Assembly (NCBI RefSeq): GCF_029227915.1
Contig: NC_079885.1
Span: 22,507,001-22,571,000, forward strand
Source of the DNA: Hydractinia symbiolongicarpus
Lineage: Eukaryota > Cnidaria > Hydrozoa > Anthoathecata > Hydractiniidae
Length of the DNA: 64,000 nt
Direction: 5' to 3'
Shown: one piece after another, positions 48,601 through 62,279 of the stretch
How positions within the stretch are numbered: the stretch's first letter is position 1
How the letters are laid out: every line of letters begins with the position of its first letter
The notes under the pieces: generated by a model
Seen by the model: the letters and a program-made list of their open reading frames with translations, nothing else
Database searches by the model: none
What the model was told of the DNA's origin: nothing
Position numbers and translations under genes: made by a program

Positions 48601-51600
48601 AATTTTCTGTCGATGGCCATAACAACGTAATATCGCATAATACTGCATAATACCTTCATAATTCATAAAAAACACATAAATTTTCTGTCGATGGCCATAC
48701 CAACGTAATATCGCATAATACTGCATAATACTGCATAATACCTTTATAATTCAAAAAAAGTACATAAATTTTCTGTCGATGGCCATAACAACGTAATATC
48801 GCATAATACTGCATAATACCTTCATAATTCATAAAAAACACATAAATTTTCTGTCGATGGCCATACCAACGTAATATCGCATAATACTGCATAATACTGC
48901 ATAATACCTTTATAATTCAAAAAAAGTACTTAAATTTTCTGTCGATGGCCATAACAACGTAATATCGCATAATACTGCATAATACCTTCATAATTCATAA
49001 AAAACACATAAATTTTCTGTCGATGGCCATACCAACGTAATATCGCATAATACTGCATAATACCTTCATAATACTCTCTGTCGTTACATAAAAAATACAA
49101 AAATTTTCTGTCGATGGCCATACCAACGTAATATCGCATAATACTGCATAATGCCTTCATAATACTCTCTATCGTTCCATAAAAAATACATATTTTTTCT
49201 GTCAATAATCCATAACCAACGTAATATCGCATAATACTGCATAATACTGCATAATACCTTTATAATTCAAAAAAAGTACATAAATTTTCTGTCGATGGCC
49301 ATAACAACGTAATATCGCATAATACTGCATAATACCTTCATAATTCAAAAAAAGTACTTAAATTTTCTGTCGATGGCCATAACAACGTAATATCGCATAA
49401 TACTGCATAATACCTTCATAATTCATAAAAAACACATAAATTTTCTGTCGATGGCCATACCAACGTAATATCGCATAATACTGCATAATACTGCATAATA
49501 CCTTTATAATTCAAAAAAAGTACATAAATTTTCTGTCGACGGCCATAACAACGTAATATCGCATAATACTGCATAATACCTTCATAATTCATAAAAAACA
49601 CATAAATTTTCTGTCGATGGCCATACCAACGTAATATCGCATAATACTGCATAATACTGCATAATACCTTTATAATTCAAAAAAAGTACTTAAATTTTCT
49701 GTCGATGGCCATAACAACGTAATATCGCATAATACTGCATAATACTGCATAATACCTTTATAATTCAAAAAAAGTACTTAAATTTTCTGTCGATAGCCAT
49801 AACAACGTAATATCGCATAATACTGCATAATACCTTCATAATTCATAAAAAACACATAAATTTTCTGTCGATGGCCATACCAACGTAATATCGTATAATA
49901 CTGCATAATACTGCATAATACCTTTATAATTCAAAAAAAGTACTTAAATTTTCTGTCGATGGCCATAACAACGTAATATCGCATAATACTGCATAATACC
50001 TTCATAATTCATCAAAAACACATAAATTTTCTGTCGATGGCCATACCGACGTAATATCGCATAATACTGCATAATACTGCATAATACCTTCATAATTCAT
50101 AAAAAATACATAAATTTTCTGTCGATGGCCATACCAACGTAATATCGCATAATACTGCATAATACCTTCATAATACTCTCTGTCGTTACATAAAAAATAC
50201 ATATTTTTTCTGTCGATGGCCATACCAACGTAATATCGCATAATACTGCATAATACTGCATAATACCTTCATAATACATAAAAAATACATAAATTTTCTG
50301 TCGATGGCCATACCAACGTAATATCGCATAATACTGCATAATACTGCATAATACCTTCATAATTCATAAAAAACACATAAATTTTCTGTCGATGGCCATA
50401 CCAACGTAATATCGCATAATACTGCATAATACCTTCATAATACTCTCTGTCGTTACATAAAAAATACATATTTTTTCTGTCGATGGCCATACCAACGTAA
50501 TATCGCATAATACTGCATAATACTGCATAATACCTTCATAATACATAAAAAATACATAAATTTTCTGTCGATGGCCATACCAACGTAATATCGCATAATA
50601 CTGCATAATACTGCATAATACCTTCATAATTCATAAAAAACACATAAATTTTCTGTCGATGGCCATACCAACGTAATATCGCATAATACTGCATAATACC
50701 TTCATAATACTCTCTGTCGTTACATAAAAAATACATATTTTTTCTGTCGATGGCCATACCAACGTAATATCGCATAATACTGCATAATACTGCATAATAC
50801 CTTCATAATTCAAAAAAAATACATAAATTTTCTGTCGATGGCCATACCAACGTAATATCGCATAATACTGCATAATACCTTCATAATACTCTCTGTCGTT
50901 ACATAAAAAATACATATTTTTTCTGTCGATGGCCATACCAACGTAATATCGCATAATACTGCATAATACTGCATAATACCTTCATAATTCATAAAAAATA
51001 CATAAATTTTCTGTCGATGGCCATACCAACGTAATATCGCATAATACTGCATAATACCTTCATAATACTCTCTGTCGTTACATAAAAAATACATATTTTT
51101 TCTGTCGATGGCCATACCAACGTAATATCGCATAATACTGCATAATACTGCATAATACCTTCATAATACATAAAAAATACATAAATTTTCTGTCGATGGC
51201 CATACCAACGTAATATCGCATAATACTGCATAATACTGCATAATACCTTCATAATTCATAAAAAACACATAAATTTTCTGTCGATGGCCATACCAACGTA
51301 ATATCGCATAATACTGCATAATACCTTCATAATACTCTCTGTCGTTACATAAAAAATACATATTTTTTCTGTCAATAATCCATAACCAACGTAATATCGC
51401 ATAATACTGCATAATACTGCATAATACCTTTATAATTCAAAAAAAGTACATAAATTTTCTGTCGATGGCCATAACAACGTAATATCGCATAATACTGCAT
51501 AATACCTTCATAATTCAAAAAAAGTACTTAAATTTTCTGTCGATGGCCATAACAACGTAATATCGCATAATACTGCATAATACCTTCATAATTCATAAAA

Positions 51601-54600
51601 AACACATAAATTTTCTGTCGATGGCCATACCAACGTAATATCGCATAATACTGCATAATACTGCATAATACCTTTATAATTCAAAAAAAGTACATAAATT
51701 TTCTGTCGACGGCCATAACAACGTAATATCGCATAATACTGCATAATACCTTCATAATTCATAAAAAACACATAAATTTTCTGTCGATGGCCATACCAAC
51801 GTAATATCGCATAATACTGCATAATACTGCATAATACCTTTATAATTCAAAAAAAGTACTTAAATTTTCTGTCGATGGCCATAACAACGTAATATCGCAT
51901 AATACTGCATAATACTGCATAATACCTTTATAATTCAAAAAAAGTACTTAAATTTTCTGTCGATAGCCATAACAACGTAATATCGCATAATACTGCATAA
52001 TACCTTCATAATTCATAAAAAACACATAAATTTTCTGTCGATGGCCATACCAACGTAATATCGTATAATACTGCATAATACTGCATAATACCTTTATAAT
52101 TCAAAAAAAGTACTTAAATTTTCTGTCGATGGCCATAACAACGTAATATCGCATAATACTGCATAATACCTTCATAATTCATCAAAAACACATAAATTTT
52201 CTGTCGATGGCCATACCGACGTAATATCGCATAATACTGCATAATACTGCATAATACCTTCATAATTCATAAAAAATACATAAATTTTCTGTCGATGGCC
52301 ATACCAACGTAATATCGCATAATACTGCATAATACCTTCATAATACTCTCTGTCGTTACATAAAAAATACATATTTTTTCTGTCGATGGCCATACCAACG
52401 TAATATCGCATAATACTGCATAATACTGCATAATACCTTCATAATACATAAAAAATACATAAATTTTCTGTCGATGGCCATACCAACGTAATATCGCATA
52501 ATACTGCATAATACTGCATAATACCTTCATAATTCATAAAAAACACATAAATTTTCTGTCGATGGCCATACCAACGTAATATCGCATAATACTGCATAAT
52601 ACCTTCATAATACTCTCTGTCGTTACATAAAAAATACATATTTTTTCTGTCGATGGCCATACCAACGTAATATCGCATAATACTGCATAATACTGCATAA
52701 TACCTTCATAATACATAAAAAATACATAAATTTTCTGTCGATGGCCATACCAACGTAATATCGCATAATACTGCATAATACTGCATAATACCTTCATAAT
52801 TCATAAAAAACACATAAATTTTCTGTCGATGGCCATACCAACGTAATATCGCATAATACTGCATAATACCTTCATAATACTCTCTGTCGTTACATAAAAA
52901 ATACATATTTTTTCTGTCGATGGCCATACCAACGTAATATCGCATAATACTGCATAATACTGCATAATACCTTCATAATTCAAAAAAAATACATAAATTT
53001 TCTGTCGATGGCCATACCAACGTAATATCGCATAATACTGCATAATACCTTCATAATACTCTCTGTCGTTACATAAAAAATACATATTTTTTCTGTCGAT
53101 GGCCATACCAACGTAATATCGCATAATACTGCATAATACTGCATAATACCTTCATAATACATAAAAAATACATAAATTTTCTGTCGATGGCCATACCAAC
53201 GTAATATCGCATAATACTGCATAATACTGCATAATACCTTCATAATTCATAAAAAACACATAAATTTTCTGTCGATGGCCATACCAACGTAATATCGCAT
53301 AATACTGCATAATACCTTCATAATACTCTCTGTCGTTACATAAAAAATACATATTTTTTCTGTCGATGGCCATACCAACGTAATATCGCATAATACTGCA
53401 TAATACTGCATAATACCTTCATAATACATAAAAAATACATAAATTTTCTGTCGATGGCCATACCAACGTAATATCGCATAATACTGCATAATACTGCATA
53501 ATACCTTCATAATTCATAAAAAACACATAAATTTTCTGTCGATGGCCATACCAACGTAATATCGCATAATACTGCATAATACCTTCATAATACTCTCTGT
53601 CGTTACATAAAAAATACATATTTTTTCTGTCGATGGCCATACCAACGTAATATCGCATAATACTGCATAATACTGCATAATACCTTCATAATTCAAAAAA
53701 AATACATAAATTTTCTGTCGATGGCCATACCAACGTAATATCGCATAATACTGCATAATACCTTCATAATACTCTCTGTCGTTACATAAAAAATACATAT
53801 TTTTTCTGTCGATGGCCATACCAACGTAATATCGCATAATACTGCATAATACTGCATAATACCTTCATAATTCATAAAAAATACATAAATTTTCTGTCGA
53901 TGGCCATACCAACGTAATATCGCATAATACTGCATAATACCTTCATAATACTCTCTGTCGTTACATAAAAAATACATATTTTTTCTGTCGATGGCCATAC
54001 CAACGTAATATCGCATAATACTGCATAATACTGCATAATACCTTCATAATACATAAAAAATACATAAATTTTCTGTCGATGGCCATACCAACGTAATATC
54101 GCATAATACTGCATAATACTGCATAATACCTTCATAATTCATAAAAAACACATAAATTTTCTGTCGATGGCCATACCAACGTAATATCGCATAATACTGC
54201 ATAATACTGCATAATACCTTTATAATTCAAAAAAAGTACATAAATTTTCTGTCGATGGCCATAACAACGTAATATCGCATAATACTGCATAATACCTTCA
54301 TAATTCATAAAAAACACATAAATTTTCTGTCGATGGCCATACCAACGTAATATCGCATAATACTGCATAATACCTTCATAATACTCTCTGTCGTTACATA
54401 AAAAATACATATTTTTTCTGTCGATGGCCATACCAACGTAATATCGCATAATACTGCATAATACTGCATAATACCTTCATAATACATAAAAAATACATAA
54501 ATTTTCTGTCGATGGCCATACCAACGTAATATCGCATAATACTGCATAATACTGCATAATACCTTCATAATTCATAAAAAACACATAAATTTTCTGTCGA

Positions 54601-56690
54601 TGGCCATACCAACGTAATATCGCATAATACTGCATAATACCTTCATAATACTCTCTGTCGTTACATAAAAAATACATATTTTTTCTGTCGATGGCCATAC
54701 CAACGTAATATCGCATAATACTGCATAATACTGCATAATACCTTCATAATTCAAAAAAAATACATAAATTTTCTGTCGATGGCCATACCAACGTAATATC
54801 GCATAATACTGCATAATACCTTCATAATACTCTCTGTCGTTACATAAAAAATACATATTTTTTCTGTCGATGGCCATACCAACGTAATATCGCATAATAC
54901 TGCATAATACTGCATAATACCTTCATAATTCATAAAAAATACATAAATTTTCTGTCGATGGCCATACCAACGTAATATCGCATAATACTGCATAATACCT
55001 TCATAATACTCTCTGTCGTTACATAAAAAATACATATTTTTTCTGTCGATGGCCATACCAACGTAATATCGCATAATACTGCATAATACTGCATAATACC
55101 TTCATAATACATAAAAAATACATAAATTTTCTGTCGATGGCCATACCAACGTAATATCGCATAATACTGCATAATACTGCATAATACCTTCATAATTCAT
55201 AAAAAACACATAAATTTTCTGTCGATGGCCATACCAACGTAATATCGCATAATACTGCATAATACTGCATAATACCTTTATAATTCAAAAAAAGTACATA
55301 AATTTTCTGTCGATGGCCATAACAACGTAATATCGCATAATACTGCATAATACCTTCATAATTCATAAAAAACACATAAATTTTCTGTCGATGGCCATAC
55401 CAACGTAATATCGCATAATACTGCATAATACTGCATAATACCTTTATAATTCAAAAAAAGTACTTAAATTTTCTGTCGATGGCCATAACAACGTAATATC
55501 GCATAATACTGCATAATACCTTCATAATTCATAAAAAACACATAAATTTTCTGTCGATGGCCATACCAACGTAATATCGCATAATACTGCATAATACCTT
55601 CATAATACTCTCTGTCGTTACATAAAAAATACAAAAATTTTCTGTCGATGGCCATACCAACGTAATATCGCATAATACTGCATAATGCCTTCATAATACT
55701 CTCTATCGTTCCATAAAAAATACATATTTTTTCTGTCAATAATCCATAACCAACGTAATATCGCATAATACTGCATAATACTGCATAATACCTTTATAAT
55801 TCCAAAAAAGTACATAAATTTTCTGTCGATGGCCATAACAACGTAATATCGCATAATACTGCATAATACCTTCATAATTCAAAAAAAGTACTTAAATTTT
55901 CTGTCGATGGCCATAACAACGTAATATCGCATAATACTGCATAATACCTTCATAATTCATAAAAAACACATAAATTTTCTGTCGATGGCCATACCAACGT
56001 AATATCGCATAATACTGCATAATACTGCATAATACCTTTATAATTCAAAAAAAGTACTTAAATTTTCTGTCGATGGCCATACCAACGTAATATCGCATAA
56101 TACTGCATAATACCTTCATAATTCATAAAAAACACATGAATTTTCTGTCGATGGCCATACCAACGTAATATCGCATAATACTGCATAATACCTTTATAAT
56201 TCAAAAAAAAATTACTTAAATTTTCTGTCGATGGCCATAACAACGTAATATCGCATAATACTGCATAATACCTTCATAATTCATAAAAAACACATAAATT
56301 TTCTGTCGATGGCCATACCAACGTAATATCGCATAATACTGCATAATACTGCATAATACCTTTATAATTCAAAAAAAGTACATAAATTTTCTGTCGATGG
56401 CCATAACAACGTAATATCGCATAATACTGCATAATACCTTCATAATTCATAAAAAACACATAAATTTTCTGTCGATGGCCATACCAACGTAATATCGCAT
56501 AATACTGCATAATACTGCATAATACCTTCATAATTCATAAAAAGTACATAAATTTTCTGTCGATGGCCATACCAACGTAATATCGCATAATACTGCATAA
56601 TACCTTCATAATAATGTCTGTCGCTTCATAAAAACTACATATTTTTTCTGTCGATGGCCATAACCAACGTAATATTCCAGAATATTTCGC
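42635..56690. repeat. 14-kb satellite array with 88/78/91-bp monomers and higher-order repeats
   Basis: About 160 monomers share the core TTTTCTGTCGATGGCCATAC, then CAACGTAATATCGCATAATA, then one or two ATACTGCATA blocks. Three monomer classes recur: 88 bp with two blocks, 78 bp with one block, and 91 bp with one block plus a CTCTCTGTCGTTA insert. They combine into units of 179 (88+91), 267 (88+91+88) and 332 bp (88+78+88+78). Larger blocks repeat at spacings of 713, 1,058, 1,763, 2,170, 5,570 and 9,511 bp. A variant monomer (CTGTCAATAATCCATAACC) occurs at the left edge and at several internal sites. The right edge decays from about 56,600. Open minus-strand frames up to 114 codons are by-products of the repeat. 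A heterochromatic or centromere-related role is only a possibility. Confidence 0.95.
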
Positions 56691-57649
56691 ATAACTGCCA
56701 TTTACGGAAAGCTGTTTTTATAAAGTAGACAAAGTTTGAGGTTGGATACACATCCATACACAAACAGAAACGATATTTCGCTCAAATATCCTTTTGCAAC
56801 AAGACATAATAACGGCCCTATTGCAGGCTAAACAAAGAGGCGTTTTTGTACAATATATTGAACAGGCGGTGGTGTTCTATGCCCACCGATAGCCAATAGA
56901 AAAGATATTTTGGACTAATACCCCCGCGAAATTACATATCACAAGTCCTAAAAAATGCAAATCTGAGGCAAGGCATTATACTATAAATTTGCCGGGCTTT
57001 ACTGTTATGTACCTATCCGTGCAGCAGTAGAAACAAGTGTCCTCCCTGAAAATGACGCATCAAAAGCGCTAAAGCAGGCCAATCAATCCAAAGACATTAC
57101 GTGTGTTTTTTATTTCTTTTTTTCGGTGCAGTATTTCAATAGTATAGCTTGATTAGTTCTTAAACCAAATGAATTCTTAGATGCATAGAAATTTAAATGT
57201 TCCAATGATTTTTGTCCGACTGAAGAAGCTGCTGCCGTAGAGAAGCTATATCACATTAAAGTTTAGAGCCGTTTACGATGAAATTATTCCATTGTTTGTA
57301 GTTAAAATTTGACAGGTCATAACTTTTTATCGGCAAAGGCTCTTAGGCTGAAATTCTGTAGAAGGCATGTCAGTAATATAACGTATCATTAGGAAAAAGA
57401 TGGAAGAATTCCAAATTAAAAGTCAAAACTTCTATTTACATGGAACAAAGATGTTCCAAAAAGGCATAAGTATAAAATTTATCTCATTTAAAGAGTCTCC
57501 GTAGATTTGATATTCCATTGAAGTTAGGATCAGAGTACAAAAGCTGAAAATAGTTCTAAATAATGTAATTATTATTGGCTATTGTTAAAAAATCATATGG
57601 TGAGTTAACAAGATCAACTTTATGAGCAACTAACCGAAAAACCAATAGA
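56691..57649. other. Region right of the satellite, nothing recognised
   Basis: No open frame or repeat end could be supported. Confidence 0.35.
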
Positions 57650-57950
57650 CGTATGATATCGTTAGTCTTTTTATTAATAGCGGTATTTTGCCTGTTTGTC
57701 CGCGAAAAGCGCGTCCTGTTAATTAATCACGAAATTCTTATATCTGCACAAAATACCAAATGCGATGTATATTTACCGACTTTGTTTTATTCTCCCGCGT
57801 GTAGCATTCAATTGCAACGCCTGATTTTTTTTGAAAAACCAATCCGAGATTTTGCAGCCACGACAAAGGGACGTGTAAAGCAGAGAGCAGTGCTATTACG
57901 GCCATTTTGAAAGTTGCGTAAAGTTGACGTTGCTAAGTCTGTCCTTGTTT
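57650..57950 (+). mobile_element. Diverged Helitron-like repeat copy
   Basis: TTAATAGCGGTATTTTGCCT, GTCCGCGAAAAGCGCGTCCT and CACGAAAT occur in the same order as in the tandem units at 62.69-62.93 kb. A later part (TACGGCCATTTTGAAAG) is shared with 61.09 kb. Ends are not defined. Confidence 0.4.
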
Positions 57951-57978
57951 TTTTATATATTTTTACATTGCTTGGAAG

Positions 57979-58455
57979 CCTCGACTTTCGAATTACAAAT
58001 CCCACATTAAAAAGAAGATACCATCTTGCAAAGTTGTGAAACATTTTATTGATGAATGCCCTAATGCCTCCGTGCAAAATATTGGGTTTATTATAGTTGA
58101 TGTTGTGAACAATGGAGAGAATTTAACAAACAGGCAAATTGATAGTTTGCTATTAGATAAAGAAAAATTCTGGATAGGGACACTCGTCACACAACATCAG
58201 GGACTTAATGGTTCTCATGACTGGAATAGAACTAAAAGAACAGAAAAATGCAAGTTGTAGAAACCGTGTGTTAAGTTGATAGTAGGATGATGGTGATGGA
58301 AACCAGTTTTAAACCCTTGTGTATTTAATTGTATATAATTTATTTTTATCACTATATAAGATATTTTAATTGTTAATACTGTATTGTAAGCGATACTGAA
58401 GAAGTCAGTCGATGAACTGACGAAAATTTTAAATAATAAAATCTTTTTACTTAAT
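57979..58455 (+). pseudogene. GIY-YIG-type C-terminal relic of a retroelement (Penelope-like) with 3' tail
   Basis: The frame from 57979 to 58260 contains RLSNYKSHIKKKI, VVKHFIDECP, IDSLLLDKEKFWIGTLVTQH and GLNGSHDW. This order fits the second half of GIY-YIG nuclease domains attached to Penelope-like reverse transcriptases. The following sequence has CTGAAGAAGTCAGTCGATGA and GACGAAAA, a 3'UTR style that I associate with such elements. The GIY-YIG signature itself and the reverse transcriptase are missing. Confidence 0.5.
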
Positions 58456-58509
58456 TCTTGATGTAGTCATCTATCTTGTTGGTTATTCCTATAGCTACAA
58501 TTTGTGTTC

Positions 58510-58529
58510 ATATATATATATATATATAT
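58510..58529. repeat. (TA)n microsatellite
   Basis: About ten TA dinucleotides in a row. Confidence 0.8.
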
Positions 58530-58540
58530 TTCAAAAATCG

Positions 58541-58775
58541 AATTTACTAAAACAACTGAATTTTATATGTATGGATTGCTTCTTAATACCGGTAAATTAT
58601 CTCCGTAAATGTTTTTTCTAAAGACCGAATTTACTAAAAGAACTGAATATCATGGATTGCTTGTATGGATTGCTTCTTAATGCGGGTAAATTATCTCCCC
58701 AAACGTGTTTTTTTCAAAGACCGAATTTACTGAAACAATGTGTATGGATTGCTTTTAAATACGGGAAATTCATCC
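58541..58775. repeat. Tandem repeat, about 3 copies of an 85-95-bp unit
   Basis: CGAATTTACTAAAACAACTG, TGTATGGATTGCTTCTTAAT and GGTAAATTATCTCC recur in order, starting near 58541, 58626 and 58722. Copies differ by small indels. Confidence 0.6.
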
Positions 58776-59890
58776 CTAAGCTTTTTTTGTGGTTAATCAA
58801 AACAAGCTGAACTATGGATTTGTTCCCTTTTGGCAGCTTTTCCCAATATGCAAAAAAATATTACAAACGTTTTACACTACGACACAAAATGAAAAATATT
58901 CAAAAGGAAGTCGAACGGAAAAATATTTTTAGGCCCTAATTTTTACTTGTCTATTGGACTTTAACTTTAAGATTGCAAAAGTTAAGGCCTGGTTGACAAT
59001 TGTCTATCTATCAATAATTTTATATTTTAAATTTAACTGAACCACCATGAATTCGTCATGCTTGCTGTGAATCTAGGTTATCGCGACTTTGAGTTTCTTC
59101 ACTAAAGATAAGATAAATAAAAATGGAACAAATCTTATTCGTTAATACGAAAGGGTTTCTTGAGATTGATAACAACGAACATTCGAGCATTTCTCTAACA
59201 TGAAAACAGTTAATATGTTCGGACTAACCTTCACTTGTTGTAAAGATTCTTTGTTCTCTAATGCTTTCACCATCGTTTCTGTCGGCAATATCTTTTGTCT
59301 GTTCTCTATAAACCATAAAAAAAGCACAACATAGCAATTAAATTGTTATATCCAATTAATTATATTCTATCACGTTGATTTTTGGACTTTTTAACTGAAA
59401 GTAATAGTACGTGCAACCCACTACACAACATTACTTTTATATTTTTTTTCAAATTAAACCTCAAATCAAATTTCAAATCTCAAATCAAATTTAATAAAAA
59501 CTTACCATTGGCTGCCTAACCCAGTATTTTCCTTTTGGCATTACAGCATTTATCTAAACAAAATTACTTAAATAGTTATGTGAATGTTTTACAAAGATTT
59601 TCCTAAAAAAAATAAGTTTCCTCAAATAATTATTTTTTAACATAAAAAATAAATGAATGATAAACATTTATCTTATATACATTATATATATATATATATA
59701 TATATAACAGGCAAAGTGGATATGTTCATTTTCCTTTGATCTTACCGAAATTTTCTTTGAAGTAACTGAAAAATGCATGTCTAATATGTTAAATTTTCTG
59801 ACGTTACGGCGCGACGTCAATAAGACTACTTTAACGTTAATATTCTATATTAAATAAATGAAACCATTACAGTGCACTTAAAGCTTTGAG
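58776..59890. other. Non-coding stretch with (AT)n at 59,679-59,705
   Basis: No gene is seen. A dinucleotide AT run lies near 59690. Repeated short words (TCAAATCAAATTT) occur around 59460-59490. Confidence 0.35.
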
Positions 59891-60244
59891 GCCAAATAAC
59901 TTGAAAACGAGGTGGTGACGTCAGTGATTTTTTACCACGTAAGTAACTAGGGACCACCCGGGACCAATTTGGGTAAGTTTCCCAAGCCTGGGTCCCCGAA
60001 TCCGTTTCGGAATGGAAAGGTTGAGGACGTCATCACAAAACCTTCAAACCCCAATATCTCTGCAACCGCCAAATAACTTGAAAACGAGGTGGTGACGTCA
60101 GTGATTTTTCACCACGTAAGTAACTAGGGACCACCCGGGACCAATTTGGGTAAGTTTCCCAAGCCTGGGTCCCCGAATCCGTTTCGGAATGGAAAGGTTG
60201 AGGACGTCATCACAAAACCTTCAAACCCCAATATCTCTGCAACC
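59891..60244. repeat. Recent tandem duplication, 177-bp unit, two copies
   Basis: Copies at 59891-60067 and 60068-60244 differ by one base that I can see (TTTTTT-A against TTTTTC-A after GTCAGTGA). Each contains GTGACGTCAG and GGACGTCATC. A more diverged sequence sharing CGTTTGTCAAAA follows at 60245-60480. Confidence 0.85.
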
Positions 60245-60962
60245 GTTTGTCAAAAGTCCATGTTCCTATACATTTTCTTGATCTGCATTTCAAGATCTAT
60301 ACGATGAATGCATCGGGTGTACGAATTAAGAAATTTTTTGGAACTTTTGGTAGGGACTTTGCTGACGTCAGAAAAATTTTTAAGCCCTTATATCTCCCTA
60401 AGCGTTTGTCAAAAACATACGATACCATACATTATTTTGGTCAACGTTTCAACCTCCACACCTTACAGACAACGAATGACTAATTTTAACCAATTTTCTT
60501 TTTGTATATGCACTGCTGACGTCGGCAAAAAATCTAAAGCAACCTATTTTTCCATTGTTCTTCTGCCTTAGTGGATTTTCACATGGGCTTTATCAACTAG
60601 TCTTGTATAAGTAATCAGCTAAATTTACACTGAAAACACGATTCTTATACAAGCTGGCACTTTTTTCTTCATACAACCCATCACTGCACCTAAATGAACA
60701 GGGTCACTTTAGAGAAGGATCATGCAATCATTACATGCAGTCTTTTATGAAGTTTTTTTCCAACAATTTTTTTACTTCTTTATCCACAGAGACTGTAAAT
60801 ACATTCTCAAACACACATAACTTACTCGTAACACACATTATATTGCCATTACAATCTATGGAAATCTATGTATAGTTAGTTAAAAAGCCTTAATGACACT
60901 GATTTCTCTTGTGTATTTAGTGTTAGTTTATTTCTTTTAATGGTTATCACTTCTGTTGTCCA

Positions 60963-61180
60963 TCTTCTCTTTAATAATAGCCGTATTCTGTATATTCAAA
61001 ATGGTTGTGCGCGGCTTTTATCAGAAAATTTTGGGAAAACCCCGCAGAATCAGATTTTTACCAATGAAGGAAAGATAAAGCAATCTGAGCTACGGCCATT
61101 TTAAAAGCTGTGGCATTGACGGTTAATCTGTTTTTGTCTTCAAAAAGGTTTTCATTTTTGTTTTTTTACATATTTTTACA
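60963..61180 (+). mobile_element. Helitron-like repeat copy, 5' part
   Basis: TCTTCTCTTTAATAATAGCC is identical to the 5' end of the tandem units at 62.68 kb. The interior then differs, rejoining the 57.9-kb copy at ACGGCCATTTT. It starts with TC after an A, as Helitrons do; the 3' hairpin is not seen. Confidence 0.4.
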
Positions 61181-61439
61181 TGTTAAGATAAATATATTCT
61201 CACGTTTTGTAGCTAAGTACAAATCTCAAACCCAAAAATTTCTTGATTTTTGGCTAGGAACGAAGATTTTTAAGGAGCATTCTACAATCAGCTAGCTAGC
61301 TAGCCTTAGTTATTACTATTCAGTTTAGTATAACAGCTTTATATCCTAGCCAGTATTATTTATTTTTATGTTAAAGTTGTGTTTACCTAGCTAGCTCCTT
61401 AGCTACTTCTGACCAAAAAGTGAAAGTAGCCAAATGCAG

Positions 61440-62216
61440 TTTGGCTGCAACACATTTCTTAATTCTTATGCTAAATGAAGTTAGGCAGATACCACTTTTA
61501 TTACTGTTATGAAAACTTATGGTGCAAAATAAAATTGCTGAGTATTTTTTTAACTGAACATGATAACAACAGCGGTTTCCTGGACTTTTTTTAACCGAAT
61601 TTGCGATGAAGTTCTTTTGAAAAATAGTGTTACGCCTATACTCATGTGTGACATGGTAAATTGGTATTACATCTGTATGGATGTGTCACATTATTTACCC
61701 GTACTAAATGGTCAGCTAACACTCACCGGGAACATTATCCGAAAAATAAAAAAGGTTTGCCAGAAAGTTTTTGCTATGACGGGGTAACAACAAATTGTAA
61801 TCTGTGTTTTTATTTCAGCTTAAGTTGTGGAAAGTTATTTGATAAAAAACATATTACACTGGACACACCATAAAGTTGTGTGCACTTCATTTGATTTACT
61901 ACATACTACATAACTTTACTAAAGCGCTTTACCTGAATATGTGGCGCAGTTGACGGCTCTTATTAATCACTCATCCGGGTGTTCAACGGCGGGTAACAGT
62001 TACCTAGCCTTTTTACAGAGTGTATTCTGTGTTCTGTAAACCAAAGATGCAATGTAGTTTTTTTGAAAAGCGTATTAAGCCTAAAAGCATGTGTGATACA
62101 GTTTAGCCAGCTACAACAAAATTCTTAATTAGTAATTCTTATGCCAAAAGCAGGTAGCTAAACCAGACTTATTCCGCAAAATAAAATTGCTGAGCGATTT
62201 TTTTAGCTGGACGGGC
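61440..62216. repeat. Diverged repeated blocks around GCAAAATAAAATTGCTGAG
   Basis: GCAAAATAAAATTGCTGAG occurs near 61525 and 62180 with similar flanks. TTTTGAAAAATAGTGTTACG near 61615 resembles TTTTGAAAAGCGTATTAAGC near 62060. This indicates an old duplication with rearrangement. No coding sequence is supported here. Confidence 0.4.
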
Positions 62217-62250
62217 TGTTTTCTGTGTTTTCACCTAATTGGACGAAAAC

Positions 62251-62279
62251 TTTGTCGGACAAAACTTTTGTCCGACAAA
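62251..62279. repeat. 29-nt palindrome with one-base centre
   Basis: TTTGTCGGACAAAA and its exact reverse complement TTTTGTCCGACAAA are separated by one C. The surrounding 100 bases (62240-62345) hold further imperfect inverted GGAC/GTCC and TTTTCG words. Confidence 0.7.

Noticed and set aside
42726-56531. Dozens of similar minus-strand open frames of 60-114 codons in the satellite, as a repetitive protein family
   Set aside because: They are the satellite read in shifting phases. Monomer lengths of 88 and 91 bp change the frame, every frame hits stops, and there is no start or splice logic.
42635-56690. CRISPR-like array
   Set aside because: There are no unique spacers; whole monomers are repeated, and the context is a eukaryotic genome.
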